Assembly: GCF_040954835.1 (NCBI RefSeq)
Contig: NC_090716.1
Coordinates: 5,505,605-5,569,604 of the forward strand
Direction: 5' to 3'
Source of the DNA: Lepisosteus oculatus
Lineage: Eukaryota; Chordata; Actinopteri; Semionotiformes; Lepisosteidae
Length of the DNA: 64,000 nucleotides
The translations under genes and the position numbers were made by a program. Shown piece by piece: positions 44,801-57,952 of the stretch. The number at the start of each line of letters is the position of its first letter. Positions within the stretch are counted from its first letter, which is position 1. The notes beneath the pieces are model-generated. The model was not told where the DNA came from. It saw only the letters and a program-made list of their open reading frames with translations, and ran no database searches.

Positions 44801-47113
44801 AGGGTAATCTAATATCTTACTACTCGAGTGTGGTGAACCTGTAAATCAATGATGAAAGTTAACCCATCAGGTTTACTTTCTTTTTTTAGAAAAGGTATTC
44901 CAATGCTCTGCATACATGACGCATTTCATAAAGCACGTTTTGAATGTTAATGGTTTATTATGCAGGAAGAAATGTCCCACAGCAATTAGGTGCACATTAT
45001 GCAAGAAACAGACACCTGCTTTAAATAAACCTTTATTAGTGGAGCTTTACTGTGCAGCGAAAGTGGGGGAGGGGAATGAGTCATCCCCCCCCCCCAAGAG
45101 TATCTCTTATAATACATTGATTCTGAAATGTTGTTCTTGCATCCCTTCCTGATTGTTCCAAAAAATATGTAAGTGTAATGACTGAAATTAATCCTAGAGA
45201 AACTTGTCCTACTTTCCAGGTCTGGTTATCTGCTCTGAGCTGCGTCATAACCTTTTGGCACTAAATTGTATCAAGAGAAGTTGTTTCAAGTAACTTTGAC
45301 ACCTGTGGGAAGTTGTTGTACAAAAATAGTTTCATTTTCAGCTTCGATTCGGCTTGTTGCCTTTATTAAATAGTTATTTAGTAAGGTCTGTATTTTGTAG
45401 TCTTGCAAAATTGTAGTAGGTAAGCTGGCAGGACTCCAAAACGTCTTTCAGTATGGGGAAATCCCTTTACTGCCTTTTCCTACTGCCCTCTAGTGGAAAT
45501 AGTACTACAGCTCACCAGACATCTCCTTGCAAAGGATCTCCTTTGGGAATACTATACATCAAGAATGTTCTTCATTATATTCATTTGTATTTATAAGGAT
45601 TTATTATGGTACTTTTAGGGTGATAATGATTTGAGTGACTTGCCATCTTAGTAGAGATAAAGCTGGTATTGGTAGAAGGTCATGGAAGCTTCATGCTGGT
45701 ATTCAGATGGTGCCACTTGTTACACCGTTAGATGGTACATGTGGTACATACTATTGGCAGAAAACTAGCAGTCCTGCATGGACTCAGCTGAGCTACTTTT
45801 GGTTTGAAACACTGCTGGCCTAACGATAGTTAACTGCTGGTGGCTGAGACGTGATTCCTCATCCACCATCATGTTCTTGTCTGTGCTCTGCTCTTACAGT
45901 CCTAAATAAAAAAGGGTGCGTGCGTCAATTGTATGTCATTAACTTTCTCTTTTAGTCCCTGCCAGTGTAACCTTCATTGTGCTCTCAAATACACTGTACT
46001 CTCTGTATTTCAGTCAGCCTGATTAGCTTTAATAGTGATAGCATAGGTTTTTAAGTTTTCATTCAAACATTCAGATAAAAATATGAAAAAACAATAGGAA
46101 TTTGTGTAGGTATGATAATTGTATATTACACTTCCAGATAATTACATGCACAGGCTAATTTATGAAATATTAAAGTTATTCAGAAGTAAAATTGATTTTG
46201 TTTTTTCATGAATTGCATTTGCAGTTTGTGTATGCTACTTTTCAAGAGCAATTCTTAAACACCATGATTTATGAACATTATTAGCCTAAAGCATTAATTT
46301 TCTCAGATAATTTGAATAACTAAGAGGGTTATGCTTCTGCAAGTTAATAAGTTCACGTGACGTTTTTTTTAGCTGAAAATACCCTTTAGCAGTTCAGTTC
46401 TTCAAAGAAAAATCTAAACTTAAGGAAGTGATTTATTGTTAATGACTCCAGAATACAAATTGTAAACAATGTTTGGTTGGGGGACAGTGATAACCCTAAA
46501 ATGTCAATAAATTGACCAAATCTTGAAGTAGTACAAATCCTTGTTTCATGTTGCTGCGTTTTGGACAGCATATCAAATACAAGAATCAGTGTGATTAAGA
46601 AGTTCTTTAATGAAAGGAGACATTTTCTTATGCTTAACTTGCAGATCAGATTTGATACATCTTCACCCAGTGGGTGGAACAATCCTAACACCTTTGATAA
46701 TTAAACATGAAGTTTCCCCCTCCAGCTATGCACCCTTTGATGTGAACCTGGTAGCTCTTTATCCAATAACATCTTCACTTTATGCCAGGTTTCAGCATGA
46801 AGACTACAACAGCACTTTGAATAATGTTTGCTTTTATGTGCTTAATGCACCGTTTGTGTTTGCATCCTCAATAGCTGATTTTAGTGCACTCTGTGAATGT
46901 GCCAGGTGCTGTCATGTGGAGGTGCCTAACTTCAGCTGCATTGGTGTGTTCACATGTTAAAGATGTTAAACACATTAAGCACTGAAACCATTAGTACCGT
47001 AGATGTTTTTTACTCTTGAGGTTGGAAGACTAATGATGAAGTCTATTTCTGGGTATATTTGTAGTACATACTGTATATCTCAAGGGCGATATGCAAAGCT
47101 ATGCATACTATTG
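38900..47113. other. Gene desert between fgf19 and fgf4, left part
   Basis: No protein-like frame is recognised. The longest open frame (46610-46960, 116 codons) has no familiar motif. Short segments near 41560-41620 and 42010-42110 resemble diverged fish interspersed repeats. By position this interval could hold FGF enhancers, but none can be identified from sequence alone. Confidence 0.5.
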
Positions 47114-47319
47114 CATGGATCAAGTAAGAGGTTTATTCCATGCTGAAAAGAGAAAGAAAACGCAACGTTTCAGCCATTGTCTTCAAGTGTTTGAAACACC
47201 TGAAGAAGGCTCCACGGCTGGAACGTTGTTTTCTTTCTTCTTTTTCAGCATGGAATAAACCTCTTACTTGTTCCTTTGCAGCCTACGCATGCTAATGCAG
47301 CTACCCACCTGAACTACTT
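47114..47319 (+). mobile_element. Palindromic non-autonomous retroposon, copy 2
   Basis: Same element and orientation as copy 1: left arm AAGTAAGAGGTTTATTCC at 47122, right arm ending GGAATAAACCTCTTACTT at 47269, then the tail GCAGCCTACGCATGCTAATG and CCCACCTGAAC. It is flanked by a perfect 10-bp direct repeat CATACTATTG at 47104-47113 and 47320-47329. The inner arms have diverged more than in copy 1. Confidence 0.85.
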
Positions 47320-48319
47320 CATACTATTGAACGATTTGTTTCTATAGGGATTTCTGTATATTTGGAAGCAGATGGCTTTGATGATGATCTTAAAATGCTA
47401 AAAAATATTCATGATGAGCTCATTATGGTAGATGAATCAATGGTTCCAAAATAATGTGTTAACGTGTATCTAAAGACAAACATCAAAGTATTGTTTTATG
47501 TATCTTTTTATCTTGTGCGTGAATCTTCCTATAGCTCTGAAATGATTGTAGGATATCATGGCTATTTTCTTGAAACTGCCTATTTATTTGTTCTGCTAAG
47601 GAGATTTCTGGTCTTCTAAGTGAAACAAAACCTTTTTCAGCTGTACTAACACCCCCCTAAAACAACTGACTCAACAGATGTTTCTTTGCTTACAAGAAGC
47701 CAGACGAGGCCTTCTGCTTCATAATTTTTAATCATTTCATTGACACAGCTCAAGTGAGTTGGGAAAGTTGTTTTAGCTCAAATATCTATTTCAGGCTATG
47801 AGAACGTATTATGCAGCAATGCCTCGCTTGTATGCATGCCAGCTCAGAAGAATGAAGACTTTTGATAAGTCAGATTGGCAAATCAGCAAACATGTCAGAG
47901 GAATGCAACGGAAAACGTCTGACCTTTCCACAACAGAAGTCTCATTTTTGCCACTGTAAACTGCTTATATCACTGGCTGTTAGATGTAAATATTGAAGGT
48001 GTGACAAAGCACTTGTCCTTATTAGTAACTTATTGTTGTGAACCCCGCTTTAATGGCAGAAGGTTAGTTAATCAAAGCATATTTTTCCATCAGTAAAGAC
48101 AGGCAGCACCGTTCTTTGTGTGGAAATTCAAGTTGCTCACACTCATTTACTTTTTCCTTTAAAACAATCACCAGTTACTTGTTGCTATACTTAACCAATT
48201 TGGAATAGTTGACTGTTCCTCACATCAAGACTCACAACTGCAGTTCTTTGCAACTTCATAGAAGGGGGAATGAGAGCATCCATGCAAACTCTTCTGCTGC
48301 TTAACTTTGAGATGGGCAT

Positions 48320-48563
48320 GATCTGTCACAGGTAACGCCTCTCACTTGGAGGAAGAGAAGATGAGTGCCTCTCGCCTACAGCACTGCTAGCACCTGGGAG
48401 GCCTCTGGGATCGCCAAGAGTGACTCATTCAATTGTGTGCCACAATTTGGCATATTCCTGGTCATATCCAGGTAGTGAAATAACCCAGACTCGAACCTGT
48501 GATCGCAGAGTACGTTCTGTGCTTGGGCAAGTGTCTATACCAGTTGAGTCATTGGGAAGTCCT
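48320..48563 (-). mobile_element. tRNA-derived SINE of a second family
   Basis: On the minus strand, box A TGACTCAACTGG (plus 48540-48551) and box B GGTTCGAGTCT (plus 48487-48497) lie about 42 bases apart, like an RNA polymerase III internal promoter. The remainder does not form a tRNA cloverleaf that I can see, so a SINE is preferred over a tRNA gene. The 3' boundary is approximate. Confidence 0.6.
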
Positions 48564-50098
48564 CCTTTTCATTTTCTAAACCAAAGCATAAATCAGTTGT
48601 GTATTTATAGAGCAAATTGACCACAGAGCTCTGAGCTAAGCTGCGAGATAAGATAGTTTTAAGAGGAAGTTACTGATTCCTTCAGTCTCTAAACTTCGTT
48701 TAGAATAAAACCCCTAGAGGCAAGTCAAAGGAGGTTGAATGTACTGCTAATACTGTACATCCAGGGGTCAAAAGGAAATGGTTAGAAACAAGAAGTGATC
48801 TCCAAACAATTGCATTTTGATTGTTCTTACAAAGACTCTCAAAAGTTATAATTTAATTTGTATTGAGATAAAATATGCCTGTTCTAGTAGCATTGTTTGT
48901 CTAGCCAAGATAAGATGGGGCATTACCAGAAGCATGTACATTTAAAATGGTGTACGAAGTGACTCAAAGACATGTAGAAAGTGTCTTTTGACCTAGTCTT
49001 TTCTGACTTTTTCCCTCTTGTTTTTTTTAAACAAGCTTCCAGACAAATGATTACAGGGTGAAAGTCCAGATCACTTCCTCTTTTGAAATCTATGATGCCC
49101 GTGTCCAGGTAAAGGTTTATATTTCAACTCTTTTGATGTTCCATGTCTTTATAGTGGAACATCTGGAAGGGTGCGTTCTCTTAATAAACAGTGCTGTGCA
49201 CCCTTCACAGCTGGCTCTGCAAAGGATCAAGAGGACAAACAACACATCTAAATATACCTTTTGTCTCGCTCTTCTTTTGGATCAGAAAAATGTGCTTGTC
49301 TCTACTTGCCCTGGTTCACTGTATTTTAGCTGAACTTGCCACTACAGCTGTAAAAGAACACACAGATGGATTATAATACTATATTGTTAAGAGAAGAGGA
49401 GGCTGGTCAATATTTTAAGTGCTTAATTGGACTGTTTTGTTTTTGAATTTATGAACTTTAAAGGAAAGCTATCCATTATTTGCTTAAAAGGTGATTAAAG
49501 GCAAACAAACTACTGAAGATCTAGTATATATTTAGAACGTATAAATTATTTTTCTGAAACAATGTATTCAATTCACTTTGTTCTATAGTGAGTGATCAGA
49601 AATAGATGTCAAATGGCAAGAAATAACTGGAATAAACTTAATTTGCTTTAGTTTTTGAAATTGTGCCTAGTTGTATGCTAGCCACATTTAGCCTTGAAGT
49701 TTCTTGCAATTTATGCTTTCATTTCATGAATGTATATTTTCACATTGCATGTAATTATTAGCAATAACTTTAAGGAAATTGTAAACAATGAGATTTTCTT
49801 TGCTGCTTACCTAAAGTCAGCTATTTTGCCCACATATGTCATTCATACTTTATTTACATATTTATTTCAATTTGTGTTTTTATTTGTTTACTTATTTAAA
49901 CAAGATCTTCCATAACACAAGATGGTGGTCATTCACCCATCTCGTGCCTGCATTAACAGCCTGTGACTGTTACATCGTCTCCTGCTTGACCACCTCTTAC
50001 AGCACTTCCACTGTAACAAATATAGGATGTTGAACATTTCTGGACGACTGAGGAAACATTTCTTCAGGACCCTGGAAAGTTTCGATTCTGTGTTAATG

Positions 50099-50615
50099 GA
50101 TTACAGCTTTGTCACTACCTTGTCGCCTGAACCTGTCAGACTTCAGGAGCTCAGCAAAACTGGGCCTGGATAGTACTGGGATGGGAAACCTCGAAGTATG
50201 AAATGGGTTGTTGTTATAAATAGTACTCGTGAACCAGTAGGTGGTGCACTTCACTCTGGACTGGACTTTCCATACTGATGCCCCAGTATGCCAATCACAG
50301 ACACTGTGCTGTAGAAGATTTCATCCTTCAGATGAGACATACTGAGGTCCCAGCCTTAAAGGGTCATTAAAGATTGAAGGTACTGATTGTAAGTGGGTGG
50401 ATATTAACCCTGGGCTAAATTGGACTTTGGCTTTACATACTGTAAACTACCTTAAGTTTCTCTGTATTTCAGTTAGTGAAGTAATTAATCACATTCATGT
50501 ACTTTCCTATGTAGTGGCACTGTGGATGGTGGATGAGTGGGTTCCCATCTAAATGTGAAGAGCATCGGGATCTTTTTGGAAGAAAAGGGCTATACAAAAT
50601 TGTTAATATATGTAA
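50099..50615 (+). mobile_element. 5S-rRNA-derived SINE (SINE3-type), near full length
   Basis: The first 100 bases match the 3' two thirds of 5S rRNA: GCCTGAACCTGTCAG, GGAGCTCAGCAAAACTGGGC and the box C equivalent GGGATGGGAAACC at 50178-50190. The body follows with CCAGTAGGTGGTGCACTTC, GACACTGTGCTGTAGAAG and TCCTTCAGATGAGACA. The 3' end AGGGCTATACAAAATTGTTA is the usual SINE3-like tail. It is diverged but nearly full length. Confidence 0.85.
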
Positions 50616-52910
50616 GATCCTTTCAAGTCATAACTCCATGGGTAATTTAGTGCTGAATGTAATTTTTAGCTTTAAACCTCAAGATATTAGACATATAGAG
50701 CAAAAGGCATCTTTGGAGTATGTATTGTAAATTGATCTACCATTTCCAAAAATGCTCTTAATGTATAAACGATTTTGGAAATCTTTCCTACTCAAACTAA
50801 TAAGGTTTTGAATTATATATTTAAAACGTAATTGTACTCTTGGGTGATTTAGTTCACCTGCAGCTGTATCCTCAAACATGCAAATCTATCCATTGTGTAT
50901 TGATGGTGACTGCAGTCACTTGCCTTCTGTATTATGGTGTTGGGACTGTTGTCCCTCTTAATTCTGTTGTTTTTTAACATAACAGACATTTCAGGCTTTG
51001 ATGCACTTTGTCTGGTATTTCTAGATTATGGGCACTTCTAAAAAGGTGTTAACCATTAAAATACAGGTCACAAGGAATATGTAACCAAAGTTTTTGTAGT
51101 GTATAAAAACAAACTCATCGGTGATTTAAGATGACTATAACTGCAGACATTCTCATTAATGGGTGTTTAAAACAATAGATTTACACCATAAACCATGTTA
51201 ATACCATAACATGACCAGATCTTATGATACACCATCACAACAGTTGAAAAGGCCATTTTTCTCAGGTAACCTTTTAGCATTTAGGGTTGTAAAACAATCT
51301 TGTATTCTGCCAAATAAAATTGAATAGCCAAAGTTGTAACTCCTCTCACAATTAATTTATAGCAATATTAATTATATATTAAGTCATCATTTATCAAGCT
51401 TGTAATGTCGAAATAGGACTGCGCAAATTACACTACTCAGAATATTATTATTTTAAGCGTGAGCTCCTGAGCACCTGGCTTCTCTCTAAAAACACATTGC
51501 AGGAGTACCGGCACATCTTGCCCTGCTGTTTGTTGCGACAAAGGTAAACCACACAAAAGCTGGACCCGTCTGTGTTACACGATCTGCCTGGAGAGGGACA
51601 CTGAGAAGCAAAGCGAGTCGCCAAGCATGCAAAGCAGCGGCGGCGTTCCGCGGGTCGTATTCAAACGTGTTGCTATCCATGGAGGTAACGAGACATGCGT
51701 GTCCTGAACTCGCTAAACGTACACATTAGAATTATAAAAGGAGTTTCCCTTTTTCCGGATGCAAACAGTTTCCTGTTATTAGCCCATGTCTGAAGTTTAC
51801 TTATCGCACGGTCTTCAGCTGTGCTCGTTCATATGCAGCATGCTTTGAGGCGAGCAGCTCCGTTTGACACGTTGTTTTTCTTTATAATCTGATTCACAGT
51901 TTCTAATGAAGTGCGAGTAGTGTTCATGGTGGGCTTTTACGGATACAGATCGTGTAGACCCCAATCTAGCGTGAATGCCACTGCATTCAACTCAAAACAT
52001 TTGTTTTTTCAGTTCTACAGACTCCGGTATCGTGTAACAATAATTTTGCTGTATTTGACACGGCAACAGGTGGCACATTAGGCAAATGTATTGCTTTTGT
52101 CTTTCTGCACAGATTCAGTCTTTCTACAATACACCTTTATTAAAAAGTTTAAATGTTATCACATGAGCATGATTAACGTGTTATCTTAATTATTGTATTA
52201 CAAAAAGATTATGCCGTTACATTAAATGTATATTCACAAAACAGCTGCTTGTTCAAAACCAAGTAAATCTTTTTTTCTGCCATTTTTCACTCGATAAACG
52301 ATAAACGTTTGAAACATGTGTTGAGAATCATACTCAAGAACAGCATTGTAATTTAATTCAATTGAAAGTTAAATTATCATTGAGGGGAATTTAAAGAAAC
52401 GTGAAGTGCTACCAATTGTGCCTCTGTCTGTGGTGTATAAATGGTCTTTTAGGCTTGTCTTTGTTTCTTTAGGCTAGCCAGTCCATGGATAAGCTTTGTC
52501 CTGCAGTGATCTGCTTCCAGTATAGATCTTGTCTCATTAGTGTTAATGTCTTAGTGAGCGTGCCTGTTTGCAGATGGGATAAAGAACCAAAATCTGTAAT
52601 CCAAGGCATAATAGTTTAGGTGCAGTGACCATGGAGTGTTGTGTTTCCACTATGAAGCCGTGAATACTTAAATTGGCTTCACAGTTTAAGCTGGGGAATG
52701 CAAATTAAAATGCATGCATTTCAAAGGTAATAGGCTATATGTTTGCAGCTGTGCTGTTTTCTGTATCTTTGCTTCTTTTTTAAAGTCCTGAGATTTCAAA
52801 GTAATAGAATGCAGATTTCGGAAAAATAATTTAAAAAACAGTAAAAATTAACCTGTAAGACTAAACAATCATTGTATGAAAAGGAATTTATACTGTTTTC
52901 TTTGCGTTGA
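50616..52910. other. Gene-free stretch
   Basis: No gene is recognised. The part at about 51440-51900 has more CpG and GC than its surroundings (GCGGCGGCGTTCCGCGGG near 51636), which could mark a regulatory element or an unannotated transcript start, but no conserved protein is visible on either strand. Confidence 0.4.
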
Positions 52911-53241
52911 GGTGGCACAGTAGTTAGTAGTTTTGCCTCCCAATGCTGGGGGCCTGGGTTCAATCCCATGCGTGTTGGCTTTGTGGAGATTCTATGTTTC
53001 CCCCTTGTTCACATTGGTTTCTGCATGGTGGTCTTGTTCTCCTTCCACAGTCCAAAGGCGTACAGGTACAGTAGGTTTATTTGCTTCTGAGAAAATTGGC
53101 CCTGTTGTGAGTATGTGCATGTCTGTGCCCTGCAATAGACTGATGACCAATACAGGATGCAACCTGCTTTTACCTGTTGCTTGCTGGGACAGGCTCCGGG
53201 TCTCCTGTGACCCTGAACTGGATGAAGCAGTTGGATGGATG
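52911..53241 (+). mobile_element. tRNA-derived SINE, full length
   Basis: The head GGTGGCACAGTAGTTAG with box B GGTTCAATCC at 52957-52966, the body (TTGTGGAGATTCTATG, CCTTCCACAGTCCAAAGG, CCCTGCAATAGACTG) and the 3' end (GGGACAGGCTCCGGGTC, GTGACCCTGAACTGGATG) are all present in order. It is the best reference for the fragmented copies elsewhere in this window. Confidence 0.85.
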
Positions 53242-56200
53242 TTTTTGTGTTTTGGTTCAGTTCTCACATAGCTGGCTCTTATTTTTATTGTACTGCTTTA
53301 TCTTTCCAAATGGGAAAACAACAGGACACTAATTTATTTCTGATGAGTTTCCAGTTGATGTATGTGTAAAGGAATCCAGTGTTATCCTTCCTTGCATCAA
53401 ATGTTATCCTATTACGCTTGTTGGGTTTAGTCATGGTTAGTTGATCAAGACTAGATAAAGTGGGGTTATGAACCTTCCTGTCCACCTTCATTTTACACCT
53501 GAGTTCCTCACTAAAAGAAATGTGGGAATGTCTTGTGACATAGAATTGTCCTTCTAAAACTGACATGCTGTATTTAGATGCATATTCACAAGTGCCAGTG
53601 CATCTGTTAGTAGAAGGTGTTGAGTATCGAATGCTTGCTCTGCTTTGACACAGTTAAGTGAGTGGAGAACAAATCATGTGTGAAATCTAGCATCTTTTCC
53701 TGCTGTGATACTTGTTTACCTATGACACCTTTGTACTAAAGGCAATCACTACCAATACCCTTTATGTTAACAAATGCATAGTTGACAATTTCCTGAGTTG
53801 TCTAGTTCCTTGAAGTCTTTGTATATTTCAGATCTTGAAAGGCCAATTCAGAATATGCAGGGGGTCAGGTGAGTCTATTTAATGTAACCTAATAACACCA
53901 GAAGTGAATAAAGATTTCCAAGTTACCAGTATTGGTAAACTTTTTTTTTAAGGTATTATGCTATAGATGTATCTGAAATTGATTTAATATATATGCATTA
54001 AAGCAAGAAAGTAGCAGATTCTGACTTTCAACTTTTTATGGTTTTATGAACCTTTCTTCTTCTCGTTTTACTTTAATGTTAGTTTGTTTTCCTCTGGGAT
54101 AGATCCAGAAGGAAGGGAGTAAGACGCTCCTCAAAATGGTTAAGAGAAACAAGGATGCGAGAGAAGTCTAGACATGTGAAATATCTAGTAACTTTTATAT
54201 GTATCTGCTTCAGAAACGTCTGAGTCATACTTTCTGGTTAGGTTCCTACAAGCAAATGTTTATTCTTTTTCTCTGAATGTGATTAATAATATAAGAAAAC
54301 ATCAAAAGGAAGTTTATGGAAGATATCCCTAATGCAAAAAAATGTGGTTTAATCAGATGTTACTATTCTCTTTGTTCCTTTGGGGTCCTGTGAAATTCAA
54401 AACTGTAGCTTTGCTTAGCACGGCACTTAAAAGGCTAAAGTATTTGTCACTACCTTCCTTGCAAATGAAGTCTTAACTAATTGGATAACTAACTTTGCAG
54501 ATCTAATCCATAGAGATGACTGGTGTTGTAAACACAAAAAGTCACTCTGAAGTAAATATTTCAAACAAGTTAGCCCAGTTTCCTCCCATAGCATCAGACT
54601 TGTATTTACTATTGCTATGTACCTAATTCACACTTTGTCAGCAATATCACAGAAGCAATTTAACTGTGTTTGACCTACTTTACATAACCAATTTACTAAA
54701 GGGATTTTCACTGCTTCACCACTAAAGAGCAACTTGAACTTTTGCAACTTTGGGTGTTTGTAGCCATCTTTACACCTGGCTTTGCTGATGTTTTTTTTTT
54801 TCTCGCATGTAATATTAATACAGGAAAGTGTAGGTCACTATAAGTTACATTGATCAATATATTGTTCCAGATACTTCATATTCATTTTGATGGCAAATAC
54901 ATGAATTACATGTTATTCAGTTAGATCAAAATTGCCTGCAGCAAACAATGAAATGCTATGTTGCCAAAAGTATTTTCACTTAGACATGAGACTGAGAGTA
55001 CTAATACTGGCATAGACGGTCTATAAAGATTTGGCAATCCTATTAGTTTGTGTGACAACGTTAAGTGTCACAAAGATTTAAGTCTGAACTATATCCTTAT
55101 TAGTCATCATTACAAAAAAGCTCACCCCACAGGTTGTTTTCTCTTGTGTGTGGCATTCAGAATTTGTCTCATTAGATTATAATAGAGTAAAAAACATAAT
55201 GAATTGTTCTCACAACTTGAAGTACTTTAGTTTGGAGTTTCATAAGTCATATTTGTAGTAATCTGCAAAATTCTGCTAAATGTGTACTAAACTAAAGAAG
55301 GAATGAAAGTGGTTATCAGTGGTGAAAATTCAACGTATACCCATTATTTTGAATATATCACTTTCCTCCAGATTGGAAGACACAATCAGAAAATACCAAG
55401 TGATCTGTGTAAATTGTTTTGTTTTAATATATCAATCTTGCAATAACTCAGTAGCACTAGGGATAGTTTTACAGAACATGGTTTATTTACTTCTGAGTTA
55501 TTTTTAAAATGTGCACAGCACATACACCACAATATTAAACAGACCTGTATAAAACTACAGACAAATTTTGGTAAATGTATACACATTAAATACATACCAC
55601 ATGAACACAGTATTCAGTCTTTCTACTATCTCCTATTGCTATGAAGCCTGCACCTGAATGCATAAACAAAGACTGTATGACTTTAAAAGAGGGTTTTGTT
55701 ACCAAAAATATGCATGAGCAATGCTAGAAAATTAGTGAGGTCTATTTACTTCACTCACATAATCAATGAAGTTATAGACCTTGCAACTAAAAGCTAAACT
55801 ATTTCTAGGTCTTGGACACTTTCCCATTTTAATGTACAACAATTTTGTCTTTTTCGCTTTATAATGGAGGTAATATTTCCTTATTAAGTAAATAGGCAAA
55901 AATGTTAACTGATTTAATCATTAAATTATTATTGTTTTAGTTGCATAAAAGTCAAATGATGGCTTGGAATTTGCCTCTACATACTGGTTAATCTGAAATA
56001 GGAAGATATTGCCTTTTGTAAGCAATGGCTGCTACAGTGGAAATAAAGTTTAAAGAAGTGAACAGCCACTGGATATAATAACTTTCAATTTACACTTGAT
56101 CTTTATCATTTTACCTGCAGTATGTTTTCATATTTAAACTGTTACTTTATGCATTCAGGTGGGAAGGATACATGAACTTGCAATACAAAAATGAAAGCAA

Positions 56201-57760
56201 TAACAGTACAAAACATTGAATAATTACTGAGAACAATGCACCTCACACTTATTATGCTGCTAATTGCAAACACAGATAAAGAAGTAGAAGTCTGGTCCTG
56301 ATGCATGCGCTGTTTGCTGATGATATACTGTGTATTTTCAGCACTTATTACAGAGTTACAGTTTGTGCAGCTGAGAACAGTGGGTAAAAGGAATGTTAAA
56401 TATGTACTTCAAAGTCCCTGTATTTTGGAAGGGTTAACGGTAGTGATTCCAACATGCTAACATATATTGGCTTACTTCATAGCAGTGCCAGTGTTTTCAT
56501 TCTCTTGTCTTCGTTCCTGGAACAGATGGTGACTAGCATATCCCAGAGAGCTTTTTTTTTTCTCCAATTTTCCGAGTTCAAACCGTAAAGTAACTTGTCT
56601 GTTTTTTCTCTGGCTACCATGAGTTATATTTGCAAAATATATAAAGAAAAAAATATAGGGTTACTGGATGACCATATAGTGCAGTCTAACAGCTGTCTGC
56701 AAATATTTTCACCATGATTATCCTTACTAAAAGTAAATCACAGGGTAAAGATAGCTCAAACGTGACAAGGCTCAACTAGGACGCAATGGACGCCTGGATA
56801 CTTTTGGCTGCATATAGAAGGACAGTGTATAAAGATCTGTTATTTAGAAGAAATTAACTGAACAGTGTATGGTAGATGCGTGTTATAACTTCCTCTCAAG
56901 CAGTATTTGTAAGGAGACATTGTTTGCGAGTGTTATGAGGTAGAACAAAAAGCAAAAAAAAACGGGAATGGAAAAAAGCAGCGTGTTTCTCCTCCAAAAT
57001 ACTGCGCGGAGACGTGTATTTGATATTCTCGGTGGGAATTCGTTTGTTTCTTGCAACTTTGATTTTTCTTTCATTAGTTTTATTTCTGAAGCTTCGTCTA
57101 AAATAATACTGGCGCTCGCTACACACAAGCAATAACCAAAACTGATAAAGGCCTTTATCCTTCAGCACCGTTTATCCTTCTTCATTGCTGCAGACAGGGG
57201 ATTGAAACACGAAAAATCTGGAGGGAAAAACTAAATTTAGGTTATAACACATTAATTGAACACTTACTGTGCAAATTTGCTCATTTTTTATCTGCGTTGT
57301 AACTTTAAAACTCTCAGCTTACATAATGGTGAAAAGATGCCTCACTATCCGATGCCTTATAGATCTGACAAAGATTGACTGCAGAAAAGTTCAAAGTTCA
57401 GCCCTAGCGGAGCTAAAAACAGATTTGTGGGGTAGGACTTCAACACTGCACTTTCTGTACCAGAAGTAAACCGATACTGTTTCAATTAAATACCAACACT
57501 GCACAAAGGAGGTCAGACATTGTACGATTGCTTCAGCTTGCCACACTATCAGGATTGATACATTTTCACAAGTTACGACTAAGGCCTAAGACTTAAGACG
57601 CCTTTCTTTCAAAAAGAAAAAAAAAACTTCTATACTGTCACTTTACAATCGCATTTATAAACAGTGCAAAAGAAAACTCATTGTAAATAAAGGAATTTCA
57701 CTTATCCAAACACATTATAGCAGCACACCAGTGAAAATAAATAAAAACGTTAAATAAACC
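53242..57760. other. Gene desert between fgf19 and fgf4, right part
   Basis: AT-rich sequence with no recognisable gene, RNA gene or well-preserved mobile element. Region 56880-57200 has more CpG than the surroundings; nothing further can be said from the sequence. Confidence 0.5.
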
Positions 57761-57766
57761 AGTAGT

Positions 57767-57772
57767 TTTATT
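57767..57772 (-). terminator. fgf4: Candidate proximal poly(A) signal of fgf4
   Basis: AATAAA on the coding strand about 180 bases after the stop. Vertebrate FGF4 3' UTRs are often longer, so a more distal signal may be used. Confidence 0.35.
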
Positions 57773-57952
57773 TTTGTTTGTCCCGTGATTTGAAGGTGTT
57801 TCTCAGAAATATATAAAATTCATGAGAATTATAAATATTTTTCCCACAATATATACATACTTAAATAAAATATGATACACCTACTCTTGCATAAAACGTT
57901 ACCATTTAAAAGTGCATCGTTTTGTGCCCCCAATCCAATCACGCTGGATCAC

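Noticed and set aside
46610-46960. 116-codon open frame in the fgf19-fgf4 interval
   Set aside because: It has no recognisable motif, no splice or promoter context, and its residue mix looks like translated AT-rich DNA.
48487-48551. Functional tRNA gene
   Set aside because: Box A and box B are present but no convincing anticodon stem, acceptor stem or T-run terminator was found, so a SINE is preferred.
52992-53271. Frames of 91-112 codons on both strands
   Set aside because: They lie wholly inside the SINE at 52911-53241.
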